Notes under the pieces: generated by a model
Databases searched by the model: none
Told to the model about the DNA's origin: nothing
What the model saw: the letters and a program-made list of their open reading frames with translations, nothing else
Assembly: GCA_001584585.1 (NCBI GenBank)
Contig: LSYV01000017.1
Location: forward strand, 2,388,355 to 2,452,354
From: Gonium pectorale
Taxonomy: Eukaryota > Chlorophyta > Chlorophyceae > Chlamydomonadales > Volvocaceae
Reading direction: 5' to 3'
DNA: 64,000 bases
In this document: piece by piece, positions 48,001-60,380 of the stretch
Position numbering within the stretch: the stretch's first letter is position 1
How the letters are laid out: each line of letters starts with the position of its first letter
Position numbers and translations under genes: made by a program

Positions 48001-51000
48001 GGGCTCCCACGCGCATGCTGACAGCCGTCGGGGCGGGCGTGACGGTGATGTTGCGGCTGACGGTGACGACGATGACGATGATGGCGGTGTTAGGGACTCC
48101 ACCAGCGGCGGAAGCAGCTTCACGGACGACGACAGCGAGGGCACATGCGTGGATGGCGGGGCGTCGGCGCCGCTGAGCGTGGCGCAGGCGGCGCGGCTGG
48201 GGCTGCAGATCGCTCTAGATACTTGCGGCGACCGCCTGACGCCGGGACAGCTATACTACCTGGCGGGTAGGTAACGCTAACACCTGCTCGCAAAGCAACG
48301 TGCGGGCACAGACTTATCGTATTGTATCATGGTGAAGTCTCTCGCCGTAAGCGCCCGTTGCGTAGCGCACGGGTGTTGCGCTGCGCAGCATCGGTGTCCA
48401 GGGGTCCAGGGGTCCAGTGCGCAACCTTGCGTGGTCGGCTTGCCTGGAAGCAACCGTGGTGCGCCTTTTGACGCGCCCGGTATGCATTCCTGTCATTCGC
48501 AGGCAAGTTCGCCGAGCACCAGCTCTGGAAGTCGAGCCCCGCAGCGTCTCCGATGCCGGCGGCGGGCCGCGACAGTAGTCCTGTCTTCGGCGCCGGTGTT
48601 GGGGATTCCCCCTCACCGGTGCCCTACGGGACGGAGTCGTGTGCCTTCCGGTTTGGCGCAGCGGCCGGGCGTCCTGAAGGCGAGCAGCTGCAATCCGGTT
48701 CGGGTCCAGTCGCGAATGCCACATCTCCAGCTGCCGCAACAGTCGCCGGTCCCGGTGGAGAGGCCCCTGCACTCCTGCATCATCCTGACAGCGACGCAAG
48801 CGAGCCTAACGCCGCCAGCTCCCCTGGCATGGGCCCAGCTCCGTCATCTGGGGCAGCATCGGGCAGGGCCAGGTTCACGGATGTATCATCAGCCTTCCCA
48901 ATCTCTGCTGGTATGTTCCGTTCGCTAGCTGCGAGGAAGCGGCGTCCCAGGCGGATACTGCTCGGTGCCGCGCGAGGTGCGGTGCGGCCGAGCGGATCGC
49001 AGGAGGTGCACGGGGGGGTGGCACATGTGCAGGCGCCCGCGGCGCGGAGCACGGGCGGCGGGGCTGCCAGCGGTGGCACTGGGCAGAAGCGCCCTGCAGA
49101 TGGCGACGCCGTAGAGAACGGTTCGGCGGATGATGACGGTCACCCAGCGACTGAAGTCGACGCAACCGACGGCCATTCTGCCGGTGTCATGGGCGGCCGT
49201 GCTGCGGGGGATGTTGACAGCGCAAACGGGTCTCCTACCATGGCTGCAGCGGGGAGTGGATTCGGAGGGCGCATGGGTGATGGCGAATGGCGGCAGGCGG
49301 CATCCGCATCCGCATCCGAGCCTCGAACGCCAAGCCAGGGGCAGGACGAGGCGGTCGCAGGCAGTCCAGCGGGAGCCGGGGCTTTTCCTGAGGCCCATGA
49401 CAGCAGCCGGGGTCAGGGCTCATATATTCTGCACCCGGAGGCCTACAGCGACGGCTGCAGCAACTCCTGCAGCGACGGTGACAGCGATGGGGAGCTGGGC
49501 GGTCGCGAACAGCAGCCACAGTGGCCGGGCACAAGCCGCTCGGCGTCCCTTCAGCCGTTGTGGGACCTGCCGCCGGACCTGGACCTTGGGGATCTGCACC
49601 CGAAGCAGCGGCGCCGCCTTGAGCCCCCCGCCTTTGCGCAGCGTCCCAGCTTCGTTGGCGCCACGCCGCTGCACCTGGCGGCCGCGTACGGCCACACCGC
49701 AGTGCTGGAGCAGCTGCTGCGCGCGCCTGGCTGCGACCCGGCGGCCAGGACCGACGAGGTGAGGATGGGACCTGGGAGGGTGCCCGTTGGGCCTGGTGGC
49801 CTACAATCGGCTTGCGTGCGTTACTGGCTCACCGTTGGGTGACGTCTGCCATGCGTCACGCCTGTGGTTGATTGACTGCGCCCTCATGCCGTGTGCCTCG
49901 CATCGCGCAGGGCCGCACTGCCCTGCACCTGGCCGCCCGTAACGGCCACCAGGGCGTGGTTGCGCTGCTCCTGCGCTCTATCACGGGCGCGCCTGTGGGC
50001 GGCAGTGCCGCGACGGGCGGCCTGGCGGGCGGCGGGGCCGGCACGGGGTGCAGCGTGGACGGCGGGCTGGTGGACGCCGCGGACTCGGGCGGGCACACGG
50101 CGCTGCACTTGGCCGCCGCGATGGGCCACTGGCGGGTCGTGGAGGAGCTATGGCCCAGGTTGGTCGTGGAGCAGGGAGCTTGGGTGAAAAGGCAGGCAGC
50201 CAGAGCTGATTAGAGTGTTTTTCTGCAAAGCGGCTGTGGATCTGCGTGAGCCTGCGCTGCGGCAAGTAACAAGGCAAATAGGTGCTCAGCACTGGCACTG
50301 GACTTGGCCTCCATTGCTCGGTACTTTCGACCAAGTGAATGGACGGCCTGGCTCCGTAGGGGCGCCAGCGTGGATCCAGTGGACGCCTCGGGCCGCACGC
50401 CGCTGCACTACGCCGCGCTGGGCGGGCACGTGGAGACGGTGGGGCGGCTGGTCATCGGCGGGGCGGCGGTGCACCGCGCCGACTGCGAGAGCTACACGCC
50501 GGCGCACCTGGCGGCCATGCGCGGCCACGCGGAGGTGCGTGCGCGCGACTGCGGCCACGGCGGCTCCTCGGCATATCCTTGAGTAATGTCCGGTTGCTGG
50601 ACGAGCCGAGAGAACGGCGAAACTAGCCGTCGTTTCGCATGCCGCGGCCTTGCATGAACACGTGCCGCGCTGCGCTGCCACCTACACCTCACATTGTTGG
50701 GATCCAAACCGCGTTTGCGTGTAGTCCGTGTCCCCGGGGCTGCTTTATGATCCTGCCCATCGCGTTCCAGGTCCTTGAGAAACTACTTTTGGCGGGCTAT
50801 GAAGTGGACCGCCGCGGCGGCCTGGCGGACCAGCCCCGGGAGCCAGGGCTGGGCGCTGGCGCGAGGGCGGCGGCCGCCAACGAGCCGGGGCCGTCCCGCC
50901 CGCAGGACCGTGCCTCACCGCTGCCGCCGGTGACCCCGCAGCAGACAGGGCAGCAGCGCCAGCGGGTGCACAGCCCCACAGCGTCGGCAGCGGCCGGCGC

Positions 51001-54000
51001 TGCCATGCCATCTTCGTGTGGCGTCGCCGGTGGCGGAGGCCACACGGCCCTGCACCTTGCCGCTGCGCGCGGGCACTGCGCCGCCGTGGCGGTGTTGCTG
51101 CAGGCCGGCGCCAACGCGGGCGTGCGGGACGACCGCGGCTGCACGGCGCTGCAGGCGGCGGCGGAGGGCGGCCACCGGGGTGCCTTTGAGCTGCTCTTCA
51201 TGGTGAGGGTTCGGGCGCTTGTCCGTCAATTGACAGGCGCATACGACGCTGATGGCATCGCGGGGTACCGGGCTGTGACGAAACGCCGTGGAATTGGTAT
51301 CGCATCGAAGGCGCTCTGCGGGCCTGTTTGTGGCGTCATGTTCCAACAAGGGTGGGGGGCAACCCAGGAGGGGCTTGCACTGCAAGTACCTCCCTACTGT
51401 CTAATATCTTCCGTGTGCGCCCGCAACAGCATGGTGCCGACCCGCGGGTCACCGACTGCCACGGGGCCTCCGTGCTGCACTACGCCGCACGTGGTGGGAA
51501 CCTGGCCATCGTCGAACGACTGCTGCAGCTCGCGGAGGCCGAGGCGGAGGCGGAGACCCCACCAGTTGGGGAGGAAGCCGCCGGCGCAACGCCGGGGTTG
51601 CGGCGCCGCGGTCCGGGGGCCGAGGGGCTTGCCGAGCAACCCCGCGTGTCCCACGAGGACAGATGCCAGCAGGAGCGTGAGCGAGAGAGGAAGCGACAGC
51701 GGGAGAGGGAGCTCGATGGCGACGCAGAGGCGGACACAGGCGCAAACCAAGGCAACGGAGTGGACCGGAGGCCGGCGGTTGAACAGGATGGCAGCTCCAG
51801 AACCAGGGCGAGCGCAAGTCTACAGCAGCAGGCCGGCGGGTGTCGGCGCCTTGATCCCAAGTCTCCCGCTTCGGATGGGCAGTTGCCGCTGCATTGGGCG
51901 GCAGCGGCAGGGCGCGCCGACGTGGTGGCCCGGCTGCTGCTGCTGGGCCCGAGGCACGGCGGGGACCCGGTGGCGCAGGTGGGGTAGTGTGCTGCCGCGT
52001 AGCTGTCTCCGGCAGCGTTCCGATGGTATGCTGCCGCTTGGCCCGCGCTTTGAGTTGCTGTGCGCTGCCAATGCTCGTCGTGCTGTCGGACATCGGGCAC
52101 ATCTTCACGACGGCCGCTTGGTTTGCAGGACGCAACCGGCACCACACCCTGGCATTTGGCGGCGTCGTTGGGTCAGGAGGACGTGCTTCGGGTGCTCCTG
52201 GGAGCCAGCACACCGCCAGCAGCGGGGCAAGTCTCCACAGCAGCAGCCTCTGCTGCGCAGCCTCTGCCGTCACCGGCGCCCGTGGAGGTGCACGCGCGTG
52301 ACGGTCGGGGCTGCACTGCGCTGCACCGTGCCGCGGCGGGCGGCGCGGCGGGCGCGGTGGCGCTGCTGCTGGAGTCCGGGGCTGACCCTGCGGCCGTGTG
52401 TGGCAGCGGCCGCACGCCGCTGCTCTGCGCTGCGGAGGCGGGGCTGGTGGATCTGGTGCAGCTGCTGCTGGAGCGCCTGAACCCCGCAGACGTGGACCGG
52501 AAGGTAAGGGCCGAGGATGGCGTGTCAGGGGCTACAGGGGTGGCTGCGGACCCACAGGTCTCCACGCACTTGCCTGCACTAGCTGATTGCTGACGTCGAC
52601 GAGCGCAAAGCAAGGCGACAGACAAGCGACTTGGTGCCGTTAAAAATGTGTGTCGGTTAGCTGAGAAGGAGTTGCCGGATCAATGCTCGCACACTTCTGC
52701 GCCTCAGGACGCCGGCGGCTGGTCGGCCTTGCACCATGCGGCTCGCCGGGGCGACGGCTCAATGCTGCGCCTGCTCCTGGCAGCGGGCGCCAGCCCCCAC
52801 AGCGCTACCGCCCGCGGCTGGACGGCCGCACACCTGGCGGCGCGCGCACACGCTGGACGGGGCGATGAGCTGCTGGAGGCTCTGCTGGCTGCGGGGGCCG
52901 ACCCACGGGTCGCAGACGCAGACGGCGCCACGCCGCTCCATTTGGCCGCACTGCGCGGGGACCAGACCCTGTTCAGGCGGCTCATGGAGGCCGCGGGCGC
53001 AGCGGAGGCGGCCGAGGGCGCCGCGCCGAGTGCGAAGTCAAGCGCCGGCTCAGATCTTGGGGAGGCGCGCATGCCCGTGTCTCTGCTGCGGCCGGACTCT
53101 CGCGGCTACTCGCTTCTGCATTACGCGGTGGAGGGCGCGAACACCACTATCATTGCCCGGCTGCTTTCCGAGGGGCTGGCTGATGAGCGGGTGGGGGAGG
53201 AGCCATCGCCCACGGCCGACGCCTCGCCTGGCGTTGCGGTGGAGGGCTGGTGCGGCCCCGAGCTGCCGTCGCACATTCTCTTCGACGGCCGACCAGCGGC
53301 GTCCGGTCGGCATGCGCCTGACTCTACTGCAGCCGGTCCTGGGGACGGTGAGGCGTCCGGGGGCACGGCAGCTGGCGGTGGAAAGCGTGCCACGGCGCCC
53401 TTGAGTGCCCTGCACCTGGCCGCAAAGCTGTGTCTGCCAGAGGTCGTGCATCAGCTGCTGGCGGCGGGTTACAGCGCCTCCGCGCGCGCCGCCACCACCG
53501 CCCAGACGCCGCTGCATTGCGCCGCGATGGGCCCTGCGACGCTGGCGCCGCTTACTGGTCCCGCCCAGGCAGCAACCGCCGGTGCTGCCGCGTCGGTCGC
53601 TGGCTCATCGGCCCGCAGCCCGCACCCGCGGACCGCGCTGCCGATCCCGGCGTCGCAGGCCTCAGCTGTCGCCGTCCACGCGCGGCAGATGGTGGTGGTG
53701 GATGCGCTGCTGACGGCCGGTGCTGACCCTCGGGTCGTCGACGCCTTTGGATGCTCCCCTCTATCGTACGCGGCGGGCAGCGGCAGCCCGGCGCTGGTGG
53801 CGCGGCTGCTGGCGGCGGGGTGCGACCCACTGCGGCCCGATTGCAGAGTAGGTCCAGCCTTCAGCGGTGTCGCGCGAGCCTCGCCGAGTGCCTTTCTTTG
53901 CGCATCGCTCACTGTCCTCCTCGGTCCCGTCGTGCCCCAAACAGTGCGGTACGCAATGCACCGTGCCATGTGTTGAGTTTTGTTGGTCCGTGGTAGAGGT

Positions 54001-57000
54001 CCACTGCCTGAGGTTCGCTCTCGTTTGCCGCTGCATTTGCCGTCCAGGGCCTCACTCCGCTGCATTGGGGCGCGGCGGGGGGCAGCGCCGAGGTGGTGAC
54101 CAGCCTGCTGGCGGCGAACGCCCCACCCGCGGGGGACGGCGCAACCACTCCCGCTACCGCCACCACGCTCGCGGCCGAGCAGCTGACGGCCGTGGACAGC
54201 TACGGCCGCATGCCACTGCACTGGGCCGCCGAGCGCGGCGCCGCCGGCTGCGTGGCGCTGCTGGCAGCGGCCATGCTGGCGGCGGCGGGCCCGGCGGCAG
54301 CGGCAGCGCCGGCGGCCACCACTACCGCCGCTGGGCCGTCGTCGCCCTCCACAGCGGCCGCGAGCGCAGCCGCAGCGCTGACGCCCCCGCCGGCCCTGCC
54401 GGAGCTGCTGCACGTGGGCGACCGCCAGGGGTGCAGCGCGGTGGCTCTGGCGGCGGCGGGTGGGCACGTGGAGGTGGTGGCGCGGCTGCTGGAGGCCGGC
54501 AGCGGGCGGGCCGGCGGGGAGGCGTCGGGGCTCACGGCACTGCACCTGGCGGCACAGCACGGCCTGGAGCAGGTGCGGGGCCCTATGGTTGTCGGCGTGG
54601 CAGAGAAGCCCCAGTAGCTGCTAAGCGCTCATTTGCCATGCATGGCTTGCAACGGTTACGAGTCCTGACGAGCAGTTTAGGACCTGCCGTGCCCGTGCTT
54701 TTCAACGCACTTCTTTCCCCTGCTTCGACGACAGCGAGTCATGCTTGAACGCACGGTCACCCGACCCGCGTCCCTGCAGGTGGTGGCCCAGCTGTGCGCA
54801 GTGCCGGGTTGCGATGTCAACGCGCGCGACGCCGAGGGCCTCACGCCCCTGCACGCCGCCGCGACCCGCGGGTCGGTTGCGATTGCCAGCAGCCTGCTGG
54901 CGGCCGGCGCCGACCCAAACATCGCCTCCACGGCCGAGGGGCTGCTGCCGCTGCACGCCGCGGCGGCGGGTGGCCACCAGGACGTGGTGGAGGCATTGCT
55001 GGAGGCCGGCAGCCTGGTGTCGTACAAGAGCGGCGGCGGCGCGACGGCGCTGCACGCGGCGGCGGGCGGCGGGCACACGGCGGTGTGCGAGGTGCTGCTG
55101 GAGGCGGGCTGCCCCGTGATGGGCAGGTTAGAGCGGGATGGGGGCAGCCGGAGGCGCGCAGACGTGCTGGGTATGCTGATGCGGTGCCTGGGCCGCGTGG
55201 ACTGTACTCCGCACATGCATGTGCAATGACGCAGCGCGGACTTGCGGTTTGCCAAGAAGCGCTCGCATGTGTGTGTGTGTGTTATATGCGTAACGGTATG
55301 CTCAGAACAGTTCTATAAGCGACAAAACAGCTCTAATAGCGCTCGCATGTGTGTGTGTGCTTTGAAGCCTTGTGGTGAACAGTCATGGATGTGCAGGGCC
55401 CTGACGCACCCTTATGCCCCACCGGGCCCACAGGCTCGCCTCGGGCGCCAGTGCGCTGTACTGCGCCGCGTCCGGCGGCTGGGCGGACGTGTGCTCGCTG
55501 CTGCTGCGCTCGGGCGCCGAGGTGGACGCCACCACCAGCTCCGGCTGCACCGCACTCCACGGGGCGGCCTCGAACGGCCACGGAAAGGTAGGGAAGCCGT
55601 GTTTGAACTCAACCCGACACCGATGCTGCCGTACACCACTCACCACTTTCCTGTCGGACGCGTAACGGCATGCACCGCCCGGTAGCCGGAGTTGTTGGTG
55701 CGGTGCACGTTTTGACCACTGCGCAATTAGTTGCTCCTTGTTAGGCCTAGGACCTCCCGCATGAATCGTGCTGTGCCTCTCTTGCCTGCTCTTTGCCGGG
55801 TCAGGTGATCTCGCTGCTGCTCAAGGAGGGCGCCGACCCCGACGTCCAGTCCTCTAACGGCAACACGCCGCTGCACAACGCGGTTAGCGGCGGCCACTTT
55901 GGCGCTGCGGAGGCGCTGCTCAGGGGCAACGCGGACGTGGACGTGCAGAACAGCAACGGCAACACGCCGCTGCACATCGCCAGCTCCAAAGGTGCGCACG
56001 GAACTCCAAGAGATTCCCCAACGCGCTGCGTGCGAATGCGTCTGGGGCTTGCTTGTTGTACCGCTGTTGGTGGTGAGTGTGCGTGTGCGTGGGAGGAGAG
56101 GTATGGCCGAGCGCGGGTCGGGTGAAGGATGCCCATTCCCAACGTCGTCGTGTGGCGCACCTTGCTTGCTGCCAAGACGGCACGTCAAGTTGCCCTCACC
56201 CCGCCACGCAAACCCGCGCCTCGGGCTTCCTCACTGCGGACGCCTTCTAACCACCCAGCCCCGCATCCCGCATCCCCTGACACCTGCGGCCGCGCAGGCT
56301 ACCTTGAGCTCCTGGGTCTCCTGCTGGGTGGGGGCGCGGAGCTGCACATACGCAACGGCAAGGGCTGGTGCGCGGTGCACAGCGCCGCGAGCAGCGGGTA
56401 TTTCGATGCCGTGTTGCGGCTAGTGCAGGTGGGCGGGTAGAGGGAGGGGGGTGGACCAGTGCGGGAGGGTGGGCAGTGGCCCGGGATCCCAAGCGAACGA
56501 CCGCGACGCAACACTAGTCCGCGTTCCGAAGACCACCGGCAACAACATCCAGGCGGGGCAGTGGCATAGTTCTCAGTGCGCTGCCGAATGGCGCGTGTGT
56601 GTGTCTTGTGCGCAAGGCCCCTCTTCCCAATGCCGCCCATCAATCGCTGCCAAACTCCAACCCATCGCTGCCCCCAACAGGCTGGAGCAAACTGGCGACG
56701 GCAGGGCGAAGCCGACGTCGTGAAGCTGCTGACGCGCAAGACCACCTACAAGACCTCATACGTGGAGGGGCGCCTGCGCCTTGCGGAGAGGGAGCGACAC
56801 CGCCACACCCACGGGGCGCAGCAGCAGGCGCCGGGCGCCGGGGCTGACGCTGCTGCCGGAGGTGGCAGCGCCGCTGGCGGCGGCCTCAAGGAGACGGCAG
56901 CGGTGAAGAGCGGGTCGGCCAGCCGGGCGGCTGCAACCTTTGAGGTGGGCCCTGGCGGCGGGGGCAAAGACGGCTGAAATGCATATGATGGCGCATGCAA

Positions 57001-60000
57001 GCTCCTGACATATTCAAGTAGGCATGTAGCAACGGTGTAATTCTGCGCGGCTGACTGCCCTCCTATCGTCATGGAAACTTCCAGCTGACTCGAGTTGAGT
57101 TGCGTACTTGCGCCGACAGGACCTGGCGGCTGCGGCGGACGCCAACATGGCTGCGCTGCTGGAGGAGGAGGCCGCGGCAGCGGCAGCGGCGGCAGCGGCC
57201 GCCGAGAAGAAGGCCAAGCAGCAGCAGAAGAAGAAAAAGGCGGGCGGCAAGCCCGCTGCCAAGGCGGCTGCTGCTGCTGCTGAGGGGTCGGACCCACAGG
57301 CGGAAGGCGAGGAGGGCGCCGGAGAGGACTCCGGCAGGGCTCCAGCCGTGGCATCGGCTGACAACCTTGCCAAGGCGGCGGCTCCGGAGCCAGCGCGTTC
57401 TGCCGCAGACAGCGCCAGAAGTGCCGACGGCGGCGGCGGCCTCGGCCGTGCCCTGTCCCTGAGCGGCGCTGCAGACCGCGATGCCGCCGGCGGAGCTCCC
57501 TCCGCCATCAGCAACCCAGCGAGCCAGCGCTCGGTCAGCCGCGCCGCGAATGTGCTTCCGAGCGCTTCTTCCGGCAAAGGCGCCAAGGGCTCGCAGCCGA
57601 CAGGCGCCGCAGCACCCTCGGCTGCTGCTGTGGCCGTGAAGTCACTCTCGGTTGACAGCTCGGAGGCCGTCGCGTCGTCGACCGGCAAGACTGGATCCGG
57701 AGCATCCGGATCCAAGGCACTGGCAACCCCTGCCGCTGGGTCTAAGGCGGCCAAGTCTCGCCCCTTAGCGGCATCTGGCGACGTTGCGGCTCCTGCGCAC
57801 ACTCCGTCCCAGCCAGCTCCATCGAGCGGCGCTGCGCCCGGTGGAAAGGCCGCGGGCAAGAACAGCCCCGCGAGCAGATCGCCAACTACGCCCTCCGACG
57901 CTCCCTCTGCTTCTGCAAACAGCACGGCGAAGCAGCAGCAGCGGCAGTCGCGTCTCCGCGACGGTGAGCGGGCTAGCGGCAAGGAGGCGCTGGGGTCTGC
58001 CGTTGCGCCGCCGCCCTCAGCGGTCCCGCAGCTGACCCGCGGGTCACTTGCCAATGGCCCGGCCGCACCGGCCGCGGAGCAGAGCAGCGCGGGACCCAGC
58101 TCCGCGGCCACTAGCCCCAAGCCTCCCAGTGCCCCTACCAACGCGAAAGCAGCGCCCAAGACGACCGCTGCCGTTGAGGCACCTCAACCGGGCCCTCAGC
58201 CACCAGGGATGGCCATATCGCGCATCCGGGCTGCGGCAAGGGCGGCTGCGGTGGCGGGCGGTGCGGGCGCCTCGCAGCCGGAGCCGCAGTCGCAGAGCTC
58301 AGCCTGGGGCGCCAAGCCTGCAGGACCCAATGGACCAGTGACGATGGCCCAAGTGGTGGCCGGTGCCGTCGGAAAGGCCGCCCCGCCGCCGCCGCCACCT
58401 CCGCATGAAGCCGGCAGCCCGCAGCGGCTGCACTCGTCCAGAATCGAGTCCGAGCCGTCCTGGCCGCCCCTGCCCAGTCACGACGCCGCCAACGCCGCTG
58501 CCGCTGCCGCTGCGCCGGCGTCCACGGCCCAACCAGCTCCAGTCAAGCAGCAGCAGCAGCCCCATTCTGTGGCCCCGAGTGGCGCAGTCGCGAGGCCGGC
58601 AGCCCCTGCACGCGCCCCGTCGCCGCAGCAAGCAGGCCAGACACACAGTCAGCTACAAGCGCATCTGCAGCAGCCGTCGCCCCAATCAGATGCACCACCG
58701 CCGTCGGCCCTGCCCAGCGACCTCTTCCCCGGCGTCCGGCCCGTCGCGCCGGCGAGTCCCCTCCCGACGGGATCTCCCATCGCCGACACGCTGCGCCGGT
58801 CCAGCCCCAGCCCCATGGCCAGCCCCGTCTTGGGCCACGGCCTGCTGCCGACGGGTCGGGTCTTTGCGCCAAGCCCCGCGCTAGACGGCGCCCCCTTCGG
58901 CGTACCACGAGCCCCCAGCCACCCCTTCCTGCACGACAGTCCAGGAGCAAGCACGCCACTCTCTGCGGGGGGTGCCTTTGGCCGGGCATCCGCCGGGAGT
59001 CCGTTCGGTACGGCATCGGCGCTGGTGCAGGCGACGCCGGCCTCCGCCACAGCCACCGCCGGCGGGCGCGCGCCGCTCCCGGGTCGCCCGGCAGCCAGCT
59101 TACCAGTGTCGCCGCTGCGAGCACACGGTGAGCTGCCGCCGCTGCCGCCTGGGCTGCCGCCGCAGATGCCGGTCGACTGGTCCTTTGCGACCATCGGTGT
59201 CGGCGGCGTTTACGGCGTTGGACAGACGGCCGCAGCCGGCGGGGCGCCGCCACCGCCGCCGCCTTTGGGAGGCCCTCCGCCGGCCCTGTCGGGTTCGTCG
59301 ACGCCCCTGTTCGGCTCCTCGCCGGTGGGGGGCCTGCCGCCGCCTGGAATGGCCCTCCCTGCTTTCCCCATGAGCTCCGGGCCGCCGCCCCCTTCACAGT
59401 ATATGCCTGGTGGGTTGGGCCTGCGCTCCGGCTCGGGTCCGGTTATGCCGACGGGCGGCTTCGGCGCAGGCGCCACCTGGGCTGCGGTGCGAGCCATCAA
59501 CGCAGCCGATGACGCTGGCGACCCCGCCGCAGGCCCCGACGGTTTGGGCCTCTTCCCTGGCCTCTCCTCGTCAGCGCCAGTAAACCAGCGGCTGCAGCAG
59601 GCTCATGTGGGGCAGGGCGCCGGTGATGGATTTCCCGGCGCCAATGCGTTGCACGATCTGCACTGGAGCCGAGTGTGGGGTGGAGGCAGCGGCATCAGCG
59701 GTGGCTTCTTCCGGACCAGCAGCCAGGCGTCACTGCAGGCGGGGGCCTTTGACGCCTCAGGCGCCCCTGCTTCTGGCAGCAGCCCACCGCGGGTCAGCTC
59801 TGCCTCATCCCTGCACCAAGCGACCGGTGGATCGGCCCTTATGCCGTCGTCTGCCACGTCGGCAGCAGCCGTGGCGCTGGCGGGCGGCGCCAGCATTTGG
59901 TCCTTCCACCCCTCGGATGCCGCGGGTGGCACCGGGGGCGCCTCGGCCTTCTCTAACCTGCCAAAGCTCGGGAGCGGTGGCACTGGCGCCGGCCCCTCCA

Positions 60001-60380
60001 GCGCCCGTCCTGGCCCCAGCCGCAGCAACATCACCGCCGCGGCGTCGGACCGCACCTCCAGTCCCACAGCGGCTAGCTGCGCCGGCGGGGCCACAGCCGC
60101 CGTGGGGGCAGGCGGGCGTGCAGGCAGCCCGGCCCCTGGTGGCGTGGCCGAAGGCTCCAGCTTCAGCCAATTCCACTGCCCCTTGACGCGGCGGGTAATG
60201 ACTGACCCGGTCGTGTGCGTTGGGGACGGCCACACGTACGAGCGGTCGGCAATCGAGGCATGGCTTTCGACGCCCGCTGGCAGCGCGGTGTCGCCCGTCA
60301 CGGGCGAACCCCTGGCCAGCCGCGAGGTAGTGCCCAACTTCACGATGCGGGCGGCAATCCAGCTGCTCGCCAGGCAGTAG
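45023..60380 (+). CDS. Giant ankyrin-repeat protein with C-terminal U-box (putative E3 ubiquitin ligase)
   Basis: Eighteen exons, every junction in phase, about 3,907 residues: 45023-45253, 45440-46910, 47066-47639, 47863-48266, 48503-49758, 49911-50158, 50360-50534, 50771-51202, 51430-51978, 52129-52503, 52708-53847, 54048-54572, 54780-55126, 55434-55587, 55805-55991, 56298-56428, 56681-56944, 57120-60380. Residues 1-700 are largely low complexity with one compact block (WESYVMENWVPTLERTFGAD). About 32 ankyrin repeats follow, from RLPLHAAAATGRLEIVERLL (residue ~709) to about 2750, for example GNTPLHNAVSGGHFGAAEAL. A basic/Ala-rich coiled segment (MAALLEEEAAAAA...) and some 950 Ser/Pro/Ala/Gly-rich residues lead to a U-box at about 3836-3905: FHCPLTRRVMTDPVVCVGDG, HTYERSAIEAWL, VVPNFTMRAAIQLL. 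U-boxes recruit E2 enzymes, so an E3 ligase with ankyrin substrate binding is inferred. An alternative end at 56986 (unspliced TGA) would drop the U-box, but a good donor precedes it. Confidence 0.85.
55259..55359. repeat. Direct repeat with (TG)n in an ankyrin-gene intron
   Basis: GCGCTCGCATGTGTGTGTGT occurs at 55259 and again at 55339, 80 bases apart, in the intron between exons 54780-55126 and 55434-55587. Simple intronic duplication; no function seen. Confidence 0.8.
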
